A program made the position numbers and the translations under genes. Below are positions 18,825-28,878 of a stretch of DNA of 64,000 bases, one piece after another. A model generated the notes under the pieces. It did not search any database and had not been told where the DNA came from. It was given only the letters and a program-made list of their open reading frames with translations. Source of the stretch: an uncultured Flammeovirgaceae bacterium. Lineage in GTDB: Bacteria > Bacteroidota > Bacteroidia > Cytophagales > Cyclobacteriaceae. Numbering within the stretch: position 1 is the first letter of the stretch; each line of letters begins with the position of its first letter. The stretch lies in contig CAKZYA010000062.1 of assembly GCA_937883755.1 (NCBI GenBank), positions 186,001 through 250,000 of the forward strand, given 5' to 3'.

Positions 18825-21800
18825 TCAATTCTCAAGTGGATGCTCTTCTAGTAATTCTTTGGGAGAATAGAACCCGGTTTTGCTTTCGGTAGCCGCTCGT
18901 ACTTCTTTCACTTTCTCCGGTGAAATGGCTGGAGCTTGATTACCGAACGAATTCCGCACGTAGGTTAGTACCGATGCTAGTTCTTCATCATTCAGTAGCC
19001 CACCAAATTGAGTCATCGGTACCTGACCGGGATACTCCTTGTTTAGTACTTTAATTGGTCCCATCAGACCTTTCAGGGTCAGTTTGATCAAACGCTCTTC
19101 GCTACCCAGTACCCATTGGGTACCCGCCAACGGAGGGAATTGCGAAGCACTCAATCCACCACCATCAGGTTGGTGACAAGTACTACAGTAGCCTTCTCGA
19201 CTATAGATTTCTTTCCCCTTAATAAATAGCTCCCGCTCGGCTCCAGCCAGTTGGGTACTAATAGATTCGTCTTTTTCTTCCTGTACCGAGCGTCCGTTTA
19301 AGTGAGCTAAAGCTGTTTCGTAGGTAGACTGTATCCAATCGTCTATCGGCTTTTCACCCGCAGCTTCTACAATAGGTAGCCCTTGCTCCTTGTCTAACCA
19401 GGAGGCTGCTACAATAGCTTCCAGGCGAACCCTCCCGTGCTCATCTTGCGCCATCTGCATCAGTAGATCAGCTTGGTCTTCTACCTGATGCCCAGTGTAG
19501 CGCAGTACCCGGGTGGCGGCTGCCCGTACCCGATGGTCTTCGGCTTTTAGCAAGCGGCGCAATAAGTCTTGGTCTACTTGATTAAGTCCCCAGCTTACCC
19601 AGAGTGCTTCTAATAAGTGGTGTTCGTAACGAACGTCGCTCTCATCTAAGCTTTCTACCCACGCCTCCAGTCGGGAAGGTAACTCAGGAGAGTTACGCCC
19701 CCGCAGTTCACGACGGGTACGGTAGCGGGTACGGTATTCGGGAAGTTTTAGATTTTCTAACAATTGATCGATACTAGCTCCGACAATTTCAGCCGGTTCC
19801 ACCAGCGGACGATCGGGATAAGTGATGCGATAAATCCGTCCGTGTACATGGTCGCGGTAAGGATCACGAGCGTTATGTTGCATATGTCCGACCAACATGT
19901 TGTGCCAATCTACCAGATAAAGTGAACCATCGGCAGCAAACTCCATATCTACCGGTCGAAAGTTGGGATCAGAGCTTTGCACCAGATCATGCCGATGTCG
20001 ACTTTCAAACCCGGTGCCATCGTCTACCATCATATGCTGCTTGGTTCCTAAGAATCCAATTGTATTATTAATCAGCAAATCACCCTGCACCTCATCCGGA
20101 AAGTGGCGACTAGAAACGAATTCTAAACCTGAGGTAGGTCGTACCCGATGCTCATCTTCAATCAAGTTGCGAGATTCAGCCGTAGCTACTCCATAGCGAG
20201 GATTTACCTCACCCGGCATCATCCAATGCACATCTGGCCCCGACGTATCGGCGTAGAAATCTTGTCCCCATTCGTCAAAAGCAATGCCCCAGGGATTAGG
20301 AATAGGCAGTTGAGCTACCCGCTCTAACCGTCGTCGTTGCGGGCTGTAGCGGTAAAAACCTCCGTTGGTAGCCCGCAGCGGACCGTAGGGAGTTTCTACA
20401 TTGGTATGCAAAAATACTCCTTCGCCCATGTAAATAGCTCCCGAAGGGTCTCCCGTATACGCGCTATGCATGTGGTGGGTGTCGTGGTCGTCGAAGCCAC
20501 TGAGCAGGATTTCACGCACATCAGCTTGGTCATCCCCATCAGTATCTTTGAATAATAGTAAGTCTTGCGGTTGCGAGACATATACTCCCTCGGGGGCAAT
20601 ATCGAAACCAACGGGTAGGTGTAGACCATCAACAAAGGTTGTTTGCTTATCAGCTTTACCATCATTATCAGTGTCTTCCAGAATGATGATTTTATCGTTG
20701 GGCTTGCCGTCACCGGGTTTATAGTGCGGATAGCTAGGCATAGTCGCTACCCAAAGCCGTCCTTTATTATCAAATGATAACTGTACCGGATTTGCCAAAT
20801 CCTCGAATTCTTGCTCAGAGGCAAAAAGCTCAATTTTATAACCGGGGGCCATAGTGAATTTATCCAACGCATCTTGCCCGTAGAGATACTCATCACTACC
20901 ACTAGCTTCTTCCGACTTATAATTAGATTCTACCGGAGGTAGTGGACTCGTTTGAGCGTCTGCAGCAGCTAAATCCATTTCCTTCCCTTGGGTAGCCTGC
21001 CAAATAGCCTCATCCCGAATGGCGGTCATCTCCCCAAGCTTCTTGATCTCGGCTGGATAATTATCTGGGCCGAAGGGTTCGTAACGACGACCGTATACAT
21101 GTACGCCGTTAGGTATTTTGTAGTCGTTGTTCCACATCCAGTTCTTCTCCATCACCGCCTCGTGTACTAAAGCTCGGTGCTCTTCAGCTGCTGTCTCTTT
21201 TTCGCCAAAAGTCTTATCAGCTAGTAAGTCAGCAAACTGACGGTAGCCGTCATCGGTCAGTTGAAAACCATCAATTGTTAGGGCGGCATCGGTCTCATTA
21301 AACCATTTCTGGGTAGGTTGAAAGACATCCACGAAGTGTACACCATTTTCTGCCGCTACTTCTTGCATGGCTTGGGTATACATAGTGAGGTTGGCATTCT
21401 CTTGCGTACCATCAGGAAGATCGTACTGATCAGAAAGATTTTCAAAGGCGATGGGTGATACAATCGCTAACTGCGCCGCCTGTGATGAGTCGCCATTGTA
21501 GTTCTGATTGAGAGTATGATCAATGAATGCATCTAGTTCAGCCCGAAAGTTTTCCAAACCTGCTTCTCCTGCGAAGGATTCGTTATACCCGAAAAAGGCC
21601 AGGATAATATCCGCTTCCAGATTAGTGAGCCATTCGTCGGGGGTTGGGTAATGCCCCTCACTCCCAGAATCATTGGCTAGTTCGTCCTGAAACTGTTCGG
21701 CTCCCGGAAAAGCCCAGGGAGAGTTACGGCTAGAGTGCGGACGAAAGCCAGGGGTATTCCCCGGATCAGCCATATTGCGAATGAATAATTGGTGATCAGG

Positions 21801-22007
21801 ATAGCGCAGCTGCATTTCAGTCTCGAAGTGACCGAAGTGCATCATACGGGACGCCAGATTGTTACCAATAAGAACAATGCGGGAATCTTTTTCTACCGAT
21901 AGGCCAGAAGTACCGGAATTAGAGCAACTGCTTAGTCCGATGGCTATTATGACCGCACCTAATATACCGAATACACCATCGGTAAATTTCTTTTGAAAGG
22001 TTATCAT
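18825..22007 (-). CDS. SGNH hydrolase-PVC-type dehydrogenase-cytochrome c fusion lipoprotein
   Basis: A 1060-residue lipoprotein (lipobox LSSC) with three parts. Residues about 40-265 look like an SGNH/GDSL hydrolase (RIVLIGNNLASRM; FGYNES). Residues about 375-740 are a membrane-bound dehydrogenase propeller of the PVC type (FDNKGRLWVATMPSYPHY, DTDNDGKADK, GIAFDEWGQDFYADTSG, DWHNMLVGHMQHNARDPYRDHVHGR), followed by HEAT-like repeats. The end is a c-type cytochrome with CSTCH at 941-945 and the likely axial Met in VPMTQFGG (998). It probably oxidises a carbohydrate outside the inner membrane; the substrate is unknown. All three parts are in one frame with no sign of a break. Confidence 0.9.
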   Translation of the reverse strand: MITFQKKFTDGVFGILGAVIIAIGLSSCSNSGTSGLSVEKDSRIVLIGNNLASRMMHFGHFETEMQLRYPDHQLFIRNMADPGNTPGFRPHSSRNSPWAFPGAEQFQDELANDSGSEGHYPTPDEWLTNLEADIILAFFGYNESFAGEAGLENFRAELDAFIDHTLNQNYNGDSSQAAQLAIVSPIAFENLSDQYDLPDGTQENANLTMYTQAMQEVAAENGVHFVDVFQPTQKWFNETDAALTIDGFQLTDDGYRQFADLLADKTFGEKETAAEEHRALVHEAVMEKNWMWNNDYKIPNGVHVYGRRYEPFGPDNYPAEIKKLGEMTAIRDEAIWQATQGKEMDLAAADAQTSPLPPVESNYKSEEASGSDEYLYGQDALDKFTMAPGYKIELFASEQEFEDLANPVQLSFDNKGRLWVATMPSYPHYKPGDGKPNDKIIILEDTDNDGKADKQTTFVDGLHLPVGFDIAPEGVYVSQPQDLLLFKDTDGDDQADVREILLSGFDDHDTHHMHSAYTGDPSGAIYMGEGVFLHTNVETPYGPLRATNGGFYRYSPQRRRLERVAQLPIPNPWGIAFDEWGQDFYADTSGPDVHWMMPGEVNPRYGVATAESRNLIEDEHRVRPTSGLEFVSSRHFPDEVQGDLLINNTIGFLGTKQHMMVDDGTGFESRHRHDLVQSSDPNFRPVDMEFAADGSLYLVDWHNMLVGHMQHNARDPYRDHVHGRIYRITYPDRPLVEPAEIVGASIDQLLENLKLPEYRTRYRTRRELRGRNSPELPSRLEAWVESLDESDVRYEHHLLEALWVSWGLNQVDQDLLRRLLKAEDHRVRAAATRVLRYTGHQVEDQADLLMQMAQDEHGRVRLEAIVAASWLDKEQGLPIVEAAGEKPIDDWIQSTYETALAHLNGRSVQEEKDESISTQLAGAERELFIKGKEIYSREGYCSTCHQPDGGGLSASQFPPLAGTQWVLGSEERLIKLTLKGLMGPIKVLNKEYPGQVPMTQFGGLLNDEELASVLTYVRNSFGNQAPAISPEKVKEVRAATESKTGFYSPKELLEEHPLEN

Positions 22008-22148
22008 CTAATATTGTTGTGTTTTCGGTATTTATCTTACCGCGACTCACAATATACAACAGTTCTGGAAACCATAAAAAAAGCCGGTAGATTTTAGAAT
22101 CGCATCAGTTAGACCCCCTTTCTTCTCTATCAGCTACAGTGAGGTATA

Positions 22149-23111
22149 CTATTTCTCCTCACGAAACTTTACCACACTTTGCCGTTCACGATTTACCGTA
22201 AGTTGAGTGACGTCAGGTCGGGAGTAATGTCCGGAGGGGTCAAAATTCTGCCGTTCTTCGCGAACTTTTTGGTGATCTAAGGTAGCAGTAAATAATCCTT
22301 CCCCACCTACCTGCGGTTCCAGTAGCCACTGCCCATCGGGGGAAGCTACGCAGGAGCCACCGTCGGTCAAATACTCATCACTATTTTCCCTGATTCGCTC
22401 CGCTTGCGGCACATTGTCAGGAATATCCGACTTTCGCATTAGTGCCGATACTGAGATCACATAAGAGCGGGCTTCTTGGGCAATAAAGCGGGTAATATCT
22501 TGGGTGTTTCTGATAGAACCCGGCCAAACCGCTACGTGTACGTCTTCGCCCTGAGCGTATAATGCAGCCCGGGGCAGTGGCATCCAGTTTTCCCAGCAGT
22601 TCAGCCCTCCCACGGTAAATGCTCCCAACGGATGCACGCGCAGTCCGTGACCGTCACCGGGCGACCAAGCCAATCGCTCGTCGTAAGTCGGCATCAACTT
22701 ACGGTGTACCGAACCAATTTCTCCTTTAGTATTAATATACACCAGCGAGCAGTAAACACTGTGCCCACCCCGGTCAAGTGCCCGCTCTATGCATCCAAGA
22801 TATACCGCAATTTGCTTTTGCTGCGCCAGCTTTTGTAGTTCTTTCAGATGCTCCGCTACGACCACTGCCTCACGAAGATAAAGCGCGTGTAGCTCCTTTT
22901 GAACGGGTGAGTTGAATTGAGCACCATTCGTTCGCTCCAACCAAAACGGATAACCAGGCGCCAACGCTTCTCCAAACGCTACCAACTGGCAGTTTTGATC
23001 GGCTGCTTGGCTTACGTAATCAGCCACTTTTTCTAGCGTTGCTTCCCGATTTAGCCATACCGGGGAAATTTGGGCTAGTCCTACGGTGATTTGTTCATCA
23101 ATTGTCTTCAT
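22149..23111 (-). CDS. Nitrilase/carbon-nitrogen hydrolase
   Basis: Carbon-nitrogen hydrolase of 320 residues with an intact Glu48-Lys138-Cys172 triad ([36 protein letters not shown]). The [13 protein letters not shown] and [11 protein letters not shown] signatures point to true nitrilases (aliphatic or arylacetonitrile type) rather than amidases, with ammonia and a carboxylate as products. It overlaps the galT stop by ATGA, so it is translated with the galactose genes, an unexpected pairing. The natural substrate is unknown. Confidence 0.9.
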   Translation of the reverse strand: MKTIDEQITVGLAQISPVWLNREATLEKVADYVSQAADQNCQLVAFGEALAPGYPFWLERTNGAQFNSPVQKELHALYLREAVVVAEHLKELQKLAQQKQIAVYLGCIERALDRGGHSVYCSLVYINTKGEIGSVHRKLMPTYDERLAWSPGDGHGLRVHPLGAFTVGGLNCWENWMPLPRAALYAQGEDVHVAVWPGSIRNTQDITRFIAQEARSYVISVSALMRKSDIPDNVPQAERIRENSDEYLTDGGSCVASPDGQWLLEPQVGGEGLFTATLDHQKVREERQNFDPSGHYSRPDVTQLTVNRERQSVVKFREEK

Positions 23112-24163
23112 ACCTCACTTACTTTACTTTTGTAGTGTATATCTGATAAACCACGTAGTTGTTCAGCGGCCATCTCGGCGGTGATATCACGTTGGGGGTC
23201 GCCGAGCATTTCGTAGCCGACCATGAATTTCTTTACGGTGGCGGAGCGGAGCAAGGGGGGATAAAAATGATGGTGGAAGTGCCATTCCATGTGATCTAAA
23301 CCGTCAGTAGGAGCTTGGTGAATACCTGCCGAGTACGGGAATGATGTCTCGAACAGATTATCGTACCGAATGGTCAGTTGCTGTAAAATTTCAGCGTAAG
23401 CGGTTTTTTCTTCGTTAGTAAACTGCAAAATATGCTGAATATGCCGTTTGCTGATGATCATAGTTTCGTAAGGCCAAACTGCCCAGAAAGGTACTAGTGC
23501 CACATAATACTCATTTTCCAGTACAATTCTCTCCTGCTGCTCTAGTTCTAACTTTAGATAGTCTGCCAGCAAACTGCGCTGGTGACGTTGATAGTAATCG
23601 CCTTGATGTTTTCCTTCTGTAGCCGGCTCGCTCGGTACTGTACTTTGCGACCAGATTTGCCCGTGCGGATGTGGGTTGCTACATCCCATCATCTTGCCTT
23701 TATTCTCAAAAATCTGCACATAATTCACATTCGGATTCGCTCCCAGCGTGCGGTACTCATCTTGCCATAGCTCTATTACTTTTTCAATGTCGGCTACTGG
23801 TAGTTCGGGTAAAGTGAGATCGTGGCGGGGCGAGAAACAGACTACCCGACAAATTCCAGTTTCGCTATTAGCTCGCAACAACCCACCTTCCTCAAAAGTA
23901 CCGTTGGGGCTTTCTTGATTGAGGGCGGCAAAATCATTGGTAAATACAAAAGTGCTTTTGTAGTCTGGATTTTTCTTTCCGCCCGCTCGTTCATTACCGG
24001 GACACAAGTAGCATTTGGGATCATACTCCGGTCGTTTTTCTTCCTCCGATTTTTCTACCTGTCCTTGCCAAGGCCGCTTAGTACGGTGGGGGGAAACCAG
24101 GATACACTCTCCAGTTAGCGGATTATAACGACGGTGCGGGTGATCAGTAAGGTTGAAGCTCAT
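23108..24163 (-). CDS. galT: Galactose-1-phosphate uridylyltransferase
   Basis: Leloir-pathway enzyme (351 residues) that swaps UMP between UDP-glucose and galactose-1-phosphate. The active site NPHPHGQIW has the nucleophilic His at residue 167. The zinc-type pair CYLC is at 51-54, and the C-terminal [10 protein letters not shown] stretch is also typical. The start is the [16 protein letters not shown] Met, 20 codons into the longest frame; the upstream part is repeat DNA. It lies directly downstream of galK, separated only by an imperfect palindrome, and overlaps the nitrilase gene by four bases. Confidence 0.96.
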   Translation of the reverse strand: MSFNLTDHPHRRYNPLTGECILVSPHRTKRPWQGQVEKSEEEKRPEYDPKCYLCPGNERAGGKKNPDYKSTFVFTNDFAALNQESPNGTFEEGGLLRANSETGICRVVCFSPRHDLTLPELPVADIEKVIELWQDEYRTLGANPNVNYVQIFENKGKMMGCSNPHPHGQIWSQSTVPSEPATEGKHQGDYYQRHQRSLLADYLKLELEQQERIVLENEYYVALVPFWAVWPYETMIISKRHIQHILQFTNEEKTAYAEILQQLTIRYDNLFETSFPYSAGIHQAPTDGLDHMEWHFHHHFYPPLLRSATVKKFMVGYEMLGDPQRDITAEMAAEQLRGLSDIHYKSKVSEV

Positions 24164-24166
24164 TTT

Positions 24167-24289
24167 AATAATGATTGATGAGTAATGACTGATGATTGAT
24201 GCTACCGTGGCGCAGACGAACAAATAATGCTGTATGTAATTCTAGGGTCACCATACATTAGTCATTATTCATTCATCATCAATCATTAT
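24167..24289. repeat. Imperfect long palindrome between galK and galT
   Basis: The left arm (24167-24190, AATAATGATTGATGAG...) is nearly the inverse complement of the right arm (24260-24289), apart from one mismatch and a 6-base insertion; the spacer is about 70 bp. The right arm contains the last six codons and stop of galK. The left arm ends 3 bp from the galT start codon. A similar ATTAATCATTAG-type palindrome lies next to the UbiA gene. Confidence 0.7.
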
Positions 24290-25429
24290 TTCGGTTCCAT
24301 TTACGATATCAGCGATATATACTTCTAGATCTAGGTCAAATTTTTCTTTGTACGTTTGGGCGAGTTGGTTGGCAATACGATCAATTTCAGCTTCTTCAAT
24401 AAGGTTAATGGTACAGCCACCAAAGCCACCGCCCATTTGTCGTCCGCCTAAAACGGCTGGTTCGTCGCGGGTTTGATTAACCAGAAACTCAGTTTCGGGT
24501 ACTGTTATTTCATACTCGTGCTGCATACCGTGCTGCGACCCGTACAACTTCTGACCGAAGGTGGCTAAATCTTGATTCGCAAGTGCCTGGCAAGCATCTA
24601 GCACCCGCTGGTTTTCTTTTACAATGTAAGCACAGCGACGATAGACTACTTCATCAAAATGCTCCTGATACTTTTCCAGCATTGGCAGCGTGGCATCCCG
24701 CAAGCTTTCTATATTTTCGCTTAACTTCTGTAAAAGAGCAACTCCTTCTTCGCATTGGCTCCGGCGGACATTATACTCTGAGTCGACTAAGGAATGCTTC
24801 ACCGCACTGTTGAATAACACCAATTTGTATCCGCTAATATCTGCCGGATAGTACTCATATTCCAACGAACGACAATCTAGCTTTAGGGCATGACGATCTT
24901 TGCCAAATACGCTGGCGAACTGATCCATAATCCCGCAGTTCATTCCTACAAATTCGTTTTCGGCTTTTTGCGATAGTTTTACCAGATCAACTTTATCAAT
25001 ACTCAGATTAAACAATGTATTTAGACCTACCGCCAGGCCACACTCTAAAGCTGCTGACGATGACATACCTGCTCCTTGCGGAATATTTCCCCCAAAAACA
25101 CAGCTGAAGGCCGGAATCTGATGACCGAGTTGTTGTAGTTGATCCACTACTCCCAATCCATAATTCGCCCAGCCCTTCTCTGATTTTTGAAAGCTTTGCG
25201 AGTTGAAAGAAATGGATTCGTTCAGGTCAAGTGCGTATAAATGAGATTGCTCATCGGAGCTAGGAGCTAAAGCAAAATGGATTTCTTTATCTACCGCTGC
25301 CGGAAGTACAAAACCCAAATTATAATCCGTATGCTCTCCAATGAGATTAACCCGACCGGGGGAGCGTACTAGCAAATAGGGTTCGCCGTAGCGGGACTCA
25401 AATTCAGATCGTATCGTTTGCTGATTCAT
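24269..25429 (-). CDS. galK: Galactokinase
   Basis: GHMP kinase of 386 residues that phosphorylates alpha-D-galactose at C1. Visible are the galactokinase signature GRVNLIGEHTDYNLG (about residues 24-38), the ATP-binding loop PQGAGMSSSAALE, MNCGIMDQFAS with the catalytic Asp, and the C-terminal GGRQMGGGFGGCTI. Length is normal. It is preceded after 26 bp by an unknown gene and followed by galT. No galE or galM is in the cluster. Its last codons lie in a repeated palindrome, so the C-terminal tail (IMIDDE) may be repeat-derived. Confidence 0.96.
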   Translation of the reverse strand: MNQQTIRSEFESRYGEPYLLVRSPGRVNLIGEHTDYNLGFVLPAAVDKEIHFALAPSSDEQSHLYALDLNESISFNSQSFQKSEKGWANYGLGVVDQLQQLGHQIPAFSCVFGGNIPQGAGMSSSAALECGLAVGLNTLFNLSIDKVDLVKLSQKAENEFVGMNCGIMDQFASVFGKDRHALKLDCRSLEYEYYPADISGYKLVLFNSAVKHSLVDSEYNVRRSQCEEGVALLQKLSENIESLRDATLPMLEKYQEHFDEVVYRRCAYIVKENQRVLDACQALANQDLATFGQKLYGSQHGMQHEYEITVPETEFLVNQTRDEPAVLGGRQMGGGFGGCTINLIEEAEIDRIANQLAQTYKEKFDLDLEVYIADIVNGTEIMIDDE

Positions 25430-25455
25430 TCTAACTACATTGACTAGAGCGTATT

Positions 25456-26037
25456 TTAGGATATTTTATACTTCGTTGGTCTTGCTTTATATGCTTTTAC
25501 TATTGAGTCATCCCACACTTGGGCTTCTATATATTTGTCATATTTAAACCTTTTCTCGGCTTGGGATCTTTCCTCAGATGGTAATCCATACTCACTGATC
25601 AAATCACTTATTTCGCTTAATAAAAAGATTTGCCCATTACATTCCTTCCGATACGTTGCAAGTTTAGGCTCGTCACTGAACTGAAACGATACCATACTAT
25701 CGGGATAAGTAAAGCTAATATGTTCGGGGCTAAAATCGGATAGGGGAATTTTCACAACTCCGGGGTTTATATACCAGGATTCTGCCCATTCACATTCTCC
25801 TAGTGTAAAATAAAATGGATCATTTCTGGTAGGCTTCCCACCCTTAGATATAAACTGGTCTTTTAACCTCTTTTCCAGAGTAAATCGAAGTTCTATATAA
25901 TTAGGTGGCCTCTTACTATTCCAGCCCTCCAAGATTTTGCTCTGAATCTCAACAGCTTTCTGATATCCATTTTGCGTGATATTTTGAAAGGAACCATTGC
26001 TTGTTTCATAGTAGTGATATAGATATTCTGGTACCAT
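25456..26037 (-). CDS. Hypothetical protein inside the galactose cluster
   Basis: A soluble protein of 193 residues with no signal or membrane segment and no family that I recognise. It begins EYLYHYYET, has an Arg/Lys-rich middle (RFTLEKRLKDQFISKGGKPTR), then FTLGECEWAESWYINPG and an acidic end. The LYHYY start recalls ADP-ribosyltransferase-like proteins, but no catalytic motif can be pointed to. Its DNA is more AT-rich than the gal genes on either side, so it may be a later insertion between the symporter and galK. The gaps to both neighbours are short (26 and 59 bp). Confidence 0.7.
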   Translation of the reverse strand: MVPEYLYHYYETSNGSFQNITQNGYQKAVEIQSKILEGWNSKRPPNYIELRFTLEKRLKDQFISKGGKPTRNDPFYFTLGECEWAESWYINPGVVKIPLSDFSPEHISFTYPDSMVSFQFSDEPKLATYRKECNGQIFLLSEISDLISEYGLPSEERSQAEKRFKYDKYIEAQVWDDSIVKAYKARPTKYKIS

Positions 26038-26096
26038 TCGCTACGATCTATAAAGCCCAATCTCAGTGAAACCTGTTAACCAGTTATTTGAAATTT

Positions 26097-27743
26097 CTAC
26101 CAGTAAATAGTATACAATGCTGCCAAAATACCGATGATGAGCAGTGCCCCAATGTTGAATTTGGCACTAGTCTTAAATAACCCAGAATCAATCTCCACTG
26201 AGTTAGGTTGATCTTTGCCTTTTCCTTCCATCAGACTCATGATAATAATGATGGCTGCTAAGATTAAGAAAACGATGCCCATTCGGTTGATAAACGGTAT
26301 ATCAGGGGTTACAAACTTAAATAGGGTAGAAAGCGGTATGGTTAGAATAGCCGCAGTGAGCGCTGCTTTAGGGGTAGTCTTTTTCCAAAATACGCCAAAT
26401 ACGAAAATGGCAAACACACCCGGCGAAACAAATCCGGTATACTCCTGAATAAACTGGAAAGCTTGATCCAGCACTCCCAATGCCGGAGCTACAAAGCAGG
26501 CAATTACGAAAGCTACTAATACCACAATCCGTCCGGTACGTACTAAGGTTGCTTCCGAAGCACTTTTATTGAAGTAGTGCCGATAAATATCCATAGTGAA
26601 AATGGTGGACGTACTGTTGGCCATAGAGGCAAGTGACGAAACGATAGCGGCAGTAAGGGCAGCAAAAGCCACTCCTTGCAATCCATTAGGAAGCAAGCCC
26701 AGCAAAGTAGGGTACGCCCGATCAGGTTTAATGAATCCAGTATCTGGGTCAGTCATGGTTTGGGTAAAAGTCCCCGCTAATTCCTCATTTTGCACAATCA
26801 CGTAAGCGGCAATGCCAGGAATTACTACGATTAAAGGAATTAATAATTTTAAGAATCCGGCGAAGAGTACCCCTCGTTGGGCATTGTCTAGATCTTTAGC
26901 GGCTAATGCTCGCTGGGTGATGTACTGGTTAAAGCCCCAGTAGCTCAAATTCACAATCCACATACCACCAATCAGTACGCTCAAGCCAGGTAAGTCTAAA
27001 TAAGCGTCGCGGGTGCCTCCCTGCCCATCGGTAATCATCATCTCACCTTTGTTGATAATCATATTAAAGTGATCGGGCGCTTCAGCACGTAAACGAGCTA
27101 GTCCGCCTAGCACATCGCCATCTCCCACAATTTCCAAAGCCAGATAGGTAGTTACTAGTCCCCCAAGTACTAAAAAAATTACTTGAACCACGTCAGTCCA
27201 GGCAACCGCGGTCAATCCTCCGTAAATTGAGTAAATCATCGCGAAAACTGCCAGTCCAATTACGGCGTAGGAAAAAGGAATACCCATTACAGTCTCGATA
27301 CTGAGTGCGCCCAGGTAGATCACTGAGGTAAGGTTCACAAATACGTAGACCAACAGCCAGAATACGGCCATTACCGTCCGTACCGTATCGTTGTAGCGAT
27401 CGGCCAGAAACTGAGGCATGGTGTAGATTTGCTTTTTGATATAGACCGGCAGGAAGAATTTACCAACCACCAACAATGTAGCTGCTGCCATCCACTCATA
27501 AGTAGAAATAGCTAATCCAAGAGCGTAGCCCGAACCAGACATTCCAATAAACTGCTCAGCCGATATATTAGAAGCAATCAGGGAAGCACCAATGGCCCAC
27601 CAGGGTAGCGAGCGACTTGCCAAAAAGTAATCTTGTGAATCTTTTTCGTGCCCCTTCTTGTCACGCGACACCCATAGTCCCAGTCCCACAATGAATAGGC
27701 AGTATACTAGGAAGACAATAATGTCTAAAGTAGAGAATCCCAT
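26097..27743 (-). CDS. Sodium/sugar symporter (SSS family)
   Basis: Inner-membrane sodium:solute symporter of 548 residues with about 14 hydrophobic segments. Typical SGLT-like features are FFLASRSLPWWAIGASLIASNISAEQFIGMSGSGYA near residues 40-72, IYSIYGGLTAVAWTDVVQ, YWGFNQYITQRALAAKDLDNAQRG and the FAALTAAIVSSLASMANSTSTIFTMDIYR segment. Position ahead of galK and galT makes galactose or glucose the most likely substrate, which is inference. It appears to be the first gene of the unit. Confidence 0.92.
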   Translation of the reverse strand: MGFSTLDIIVFLVYCLFIVGLGLWVSRDKKGHEKDSQDYFLASRSLPWWAIGASLIASNISAEQFIGMSGSGYALGLAISTYEWMAAATLLVVGKFFLPVYIKKQIYTMPQFLADRYNDTVRTVMAVFWLLVYVFVNLTSVIYLGALSIETVMGIPFSYAVIGLAVFAMIYSIYGGLTAVAWTDVVQVIFLVLGGLVTTYLALEIVGDGDVLGGLARLRAEAPDHFNMIINKGEMMITDGQGGTRDAYLDLPGLSVLIGGMWIVNLSYWGFNQYITQRALAAKDLDNAQRGVLFAGFLKLLIPLIVVIPGIAAYVIVQNEELAGTFTQTMTDPDTGFIKPDRAYPTLLGLLPNGLQGVAFAALTAAIVSSLASMANSTSTIFTMDIYRHYFNKSASEATLVRTGRIVVLVAFVIACFVAPALGVLDQAFQFIQEYTGFVSPGVFAIFVFGVFWKKTTPKAALTAAILTIPLSTLFKFVTPDIPFINRMGIVFLILAAIIIIMSLMEGKGKDQPNSVEIDSGLFKTSAKFNIGALLIIGILAALYTIYW

Positions 27744-27802
27744 AGTTTGGTAGTTAGGTTATTGTTCGAGAATACAAGTATACTAATTCTTCTACGTATC
27801 CT

Positions 27803-27810
27803 TACCTTTG
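27803..27810 (+). promoter_or_regulatory. Possible -7 element TACCTTTG
   Basis: Exact match to the Bacteroidota TAnnTTTG core, 45 bp before the small gene that follows. No convincing -33 TTG is found at the usual distance, so this is tentative. Confidence 0.35.
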
Positions 27811-27854
27811 GGCTGATTTTGCCAGCAAATTTTCGTTCATTTAGTTCATAAAAA

Positions 27855-28103
27855 ATGAAGCTCAAAAAATTTTGGATAGAACTTAAGAATGGTAGTAGCG
27901 TTTGCTTTGTTGGTGTGACTGCATGGACAGAAGAAGATGCTTTTAATTTAGTTCGGGAGAGAATTGAGAAGGTAGATTTTTCATCGGATCTGAGAAGTGT
28001 GAAAGAAGTTTTTTCAATTAATGATCTGGATCAAGGACATATTCTTCCGAATATGGACGAATTTGTATCACGAGGTATTTGGTTTCCTACAGGATTCCGG
28101 TAA
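27855..28103 (+). CDS. Small hypothetical protein
   Basis: A soluble protein of 82 residues (KLKKFWIELKNGSSVCFVGVTAWTEEDAF...) with alternating strands and a helix starting at WTEEDAFNLVRERI. No signal peptide. It ends FVSRGIWFPTGFR. I do not recognise a named family. The AT-rich start with AAAAA before ATG is a usual Bacteroidota initiation context. It is followed 23 bp later by the MORN-repeat gene, so the two may share a transcript. Confidence 0.65.
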   Translation: MKLKKFWIELKNGSSVCFVGVTAWTEEDAFNLVRERIEKVDFSSDLRSVKEVFSINDLDQGHILPNMDEFVSRGIWFPTGFR

Positions 28104-28126
28104 AAGCAAACTTAGAAATTTAGCCT

Positions 28127-28741
28127 TTGCAACTAACTATATATATTTTCTTAACTCTCTCTATTAGCCTGGCTAAGGGACAGACTATTCTTTCGCAGAA
28201 ATTTTACGAGGATGGTACACTTAAAGCCGAAGGAATAGAAGGTGAACTGGGTAAGGAAGGCTCCTGGAAGTTCTATTATCCAGATGGAAGCACAAACTCT
28301 ATCGAGGAGTACCGACATGATATGCTCCACGGTAAGGTAGAGTACTATGATTTTGGCGGTGCATTGATTGGCGAAGAAAACTGGCAGCGGAATTTACTTC
28401 AAGACTCAGCTTACTATTATTACTCTAACGGCTCAATTGAAAAGAAGGGAGTTTACAAAAACGGATTGTACGAAGGCAAGTGGCAATTTTTCTACAAAGA
28501 TGGTCAACTAAAACGATTGGGAAGTTATCAACAGGGCTTACCTGATGGCGATTGGATATTCTATCACGAAAATGGAGAACTGTGGCAAATCGGCTCTTTT
28601 ATGGGTGGAAAAGAAAGCGGTGAATGGAAATTCTACACTCCCAAGGGAAAACTAGAATATACAGGGCAATTTGAGAACGGTGAGCGCGTAGGCAACTGGT
28701 ACCGCTACACGGCTCGTGGTAAAAAGAAAAAGATGAAATGA
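28127..28741 (+). CDS. MORN/YwqK-like repeat protein, exported
   Basis: An exported protein of 204 residues made of about seven YwqK/MORN-type repeats (FYYPDGS, EYYDFGGAL, YYYSNGSIEKKG, FFYKDGQLKRLG, FYHENGELWQIG, FYTPKGKLEYTG), each a beta hairpin with Y/F-x-x-x-G. The first 18 residues are a signal peptide. The only start giving it is TTG; the next in-frame ATG would remove the signal and the first repeat. Automatic pipelines call such proteins 'antitoxin', but nothing here supports a toxin partner. It ends in a Lys-rich tail. Confidence 0.8.
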   Translation: MQLTIYIFLTLSISLAKGQTILSQKFYEDGTLKAEGIEGELGKEGSWKFYYPDGSTNSIEEYRHDMLHGKVEYYDFGGALIGEENWQRNLLQDSAYYYYSNGSIEKKGVYKNGLYEGKWQFFYKDGQLKRLGSYQQGLPDGDWIFYHENGELWQIGSFMGGKESGEWKFYTPKGKLEYTGQFENGERVGNWYRYTARGKKKKMK

Positions 28742-28878
28742 GAGATATGAAAACTGTGTAGAAAGGTGATAAATGGCGAGAGCGTTTTGCGTAAAGGTTG
28801 GCGGAACGGAAACAACTACCGAAATTGAAGCTCTGGCAATTTCTCCGTAATATGTACAACCTACTTTTACAACAACCT

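Noticed and set aside
28127-28741. Antitoxin of a toxin-antitoxin system
   Set aside because: The YwqK/MORN repeats and signal peptide fit an exported repeat protein. No toxin gene is adjacent.
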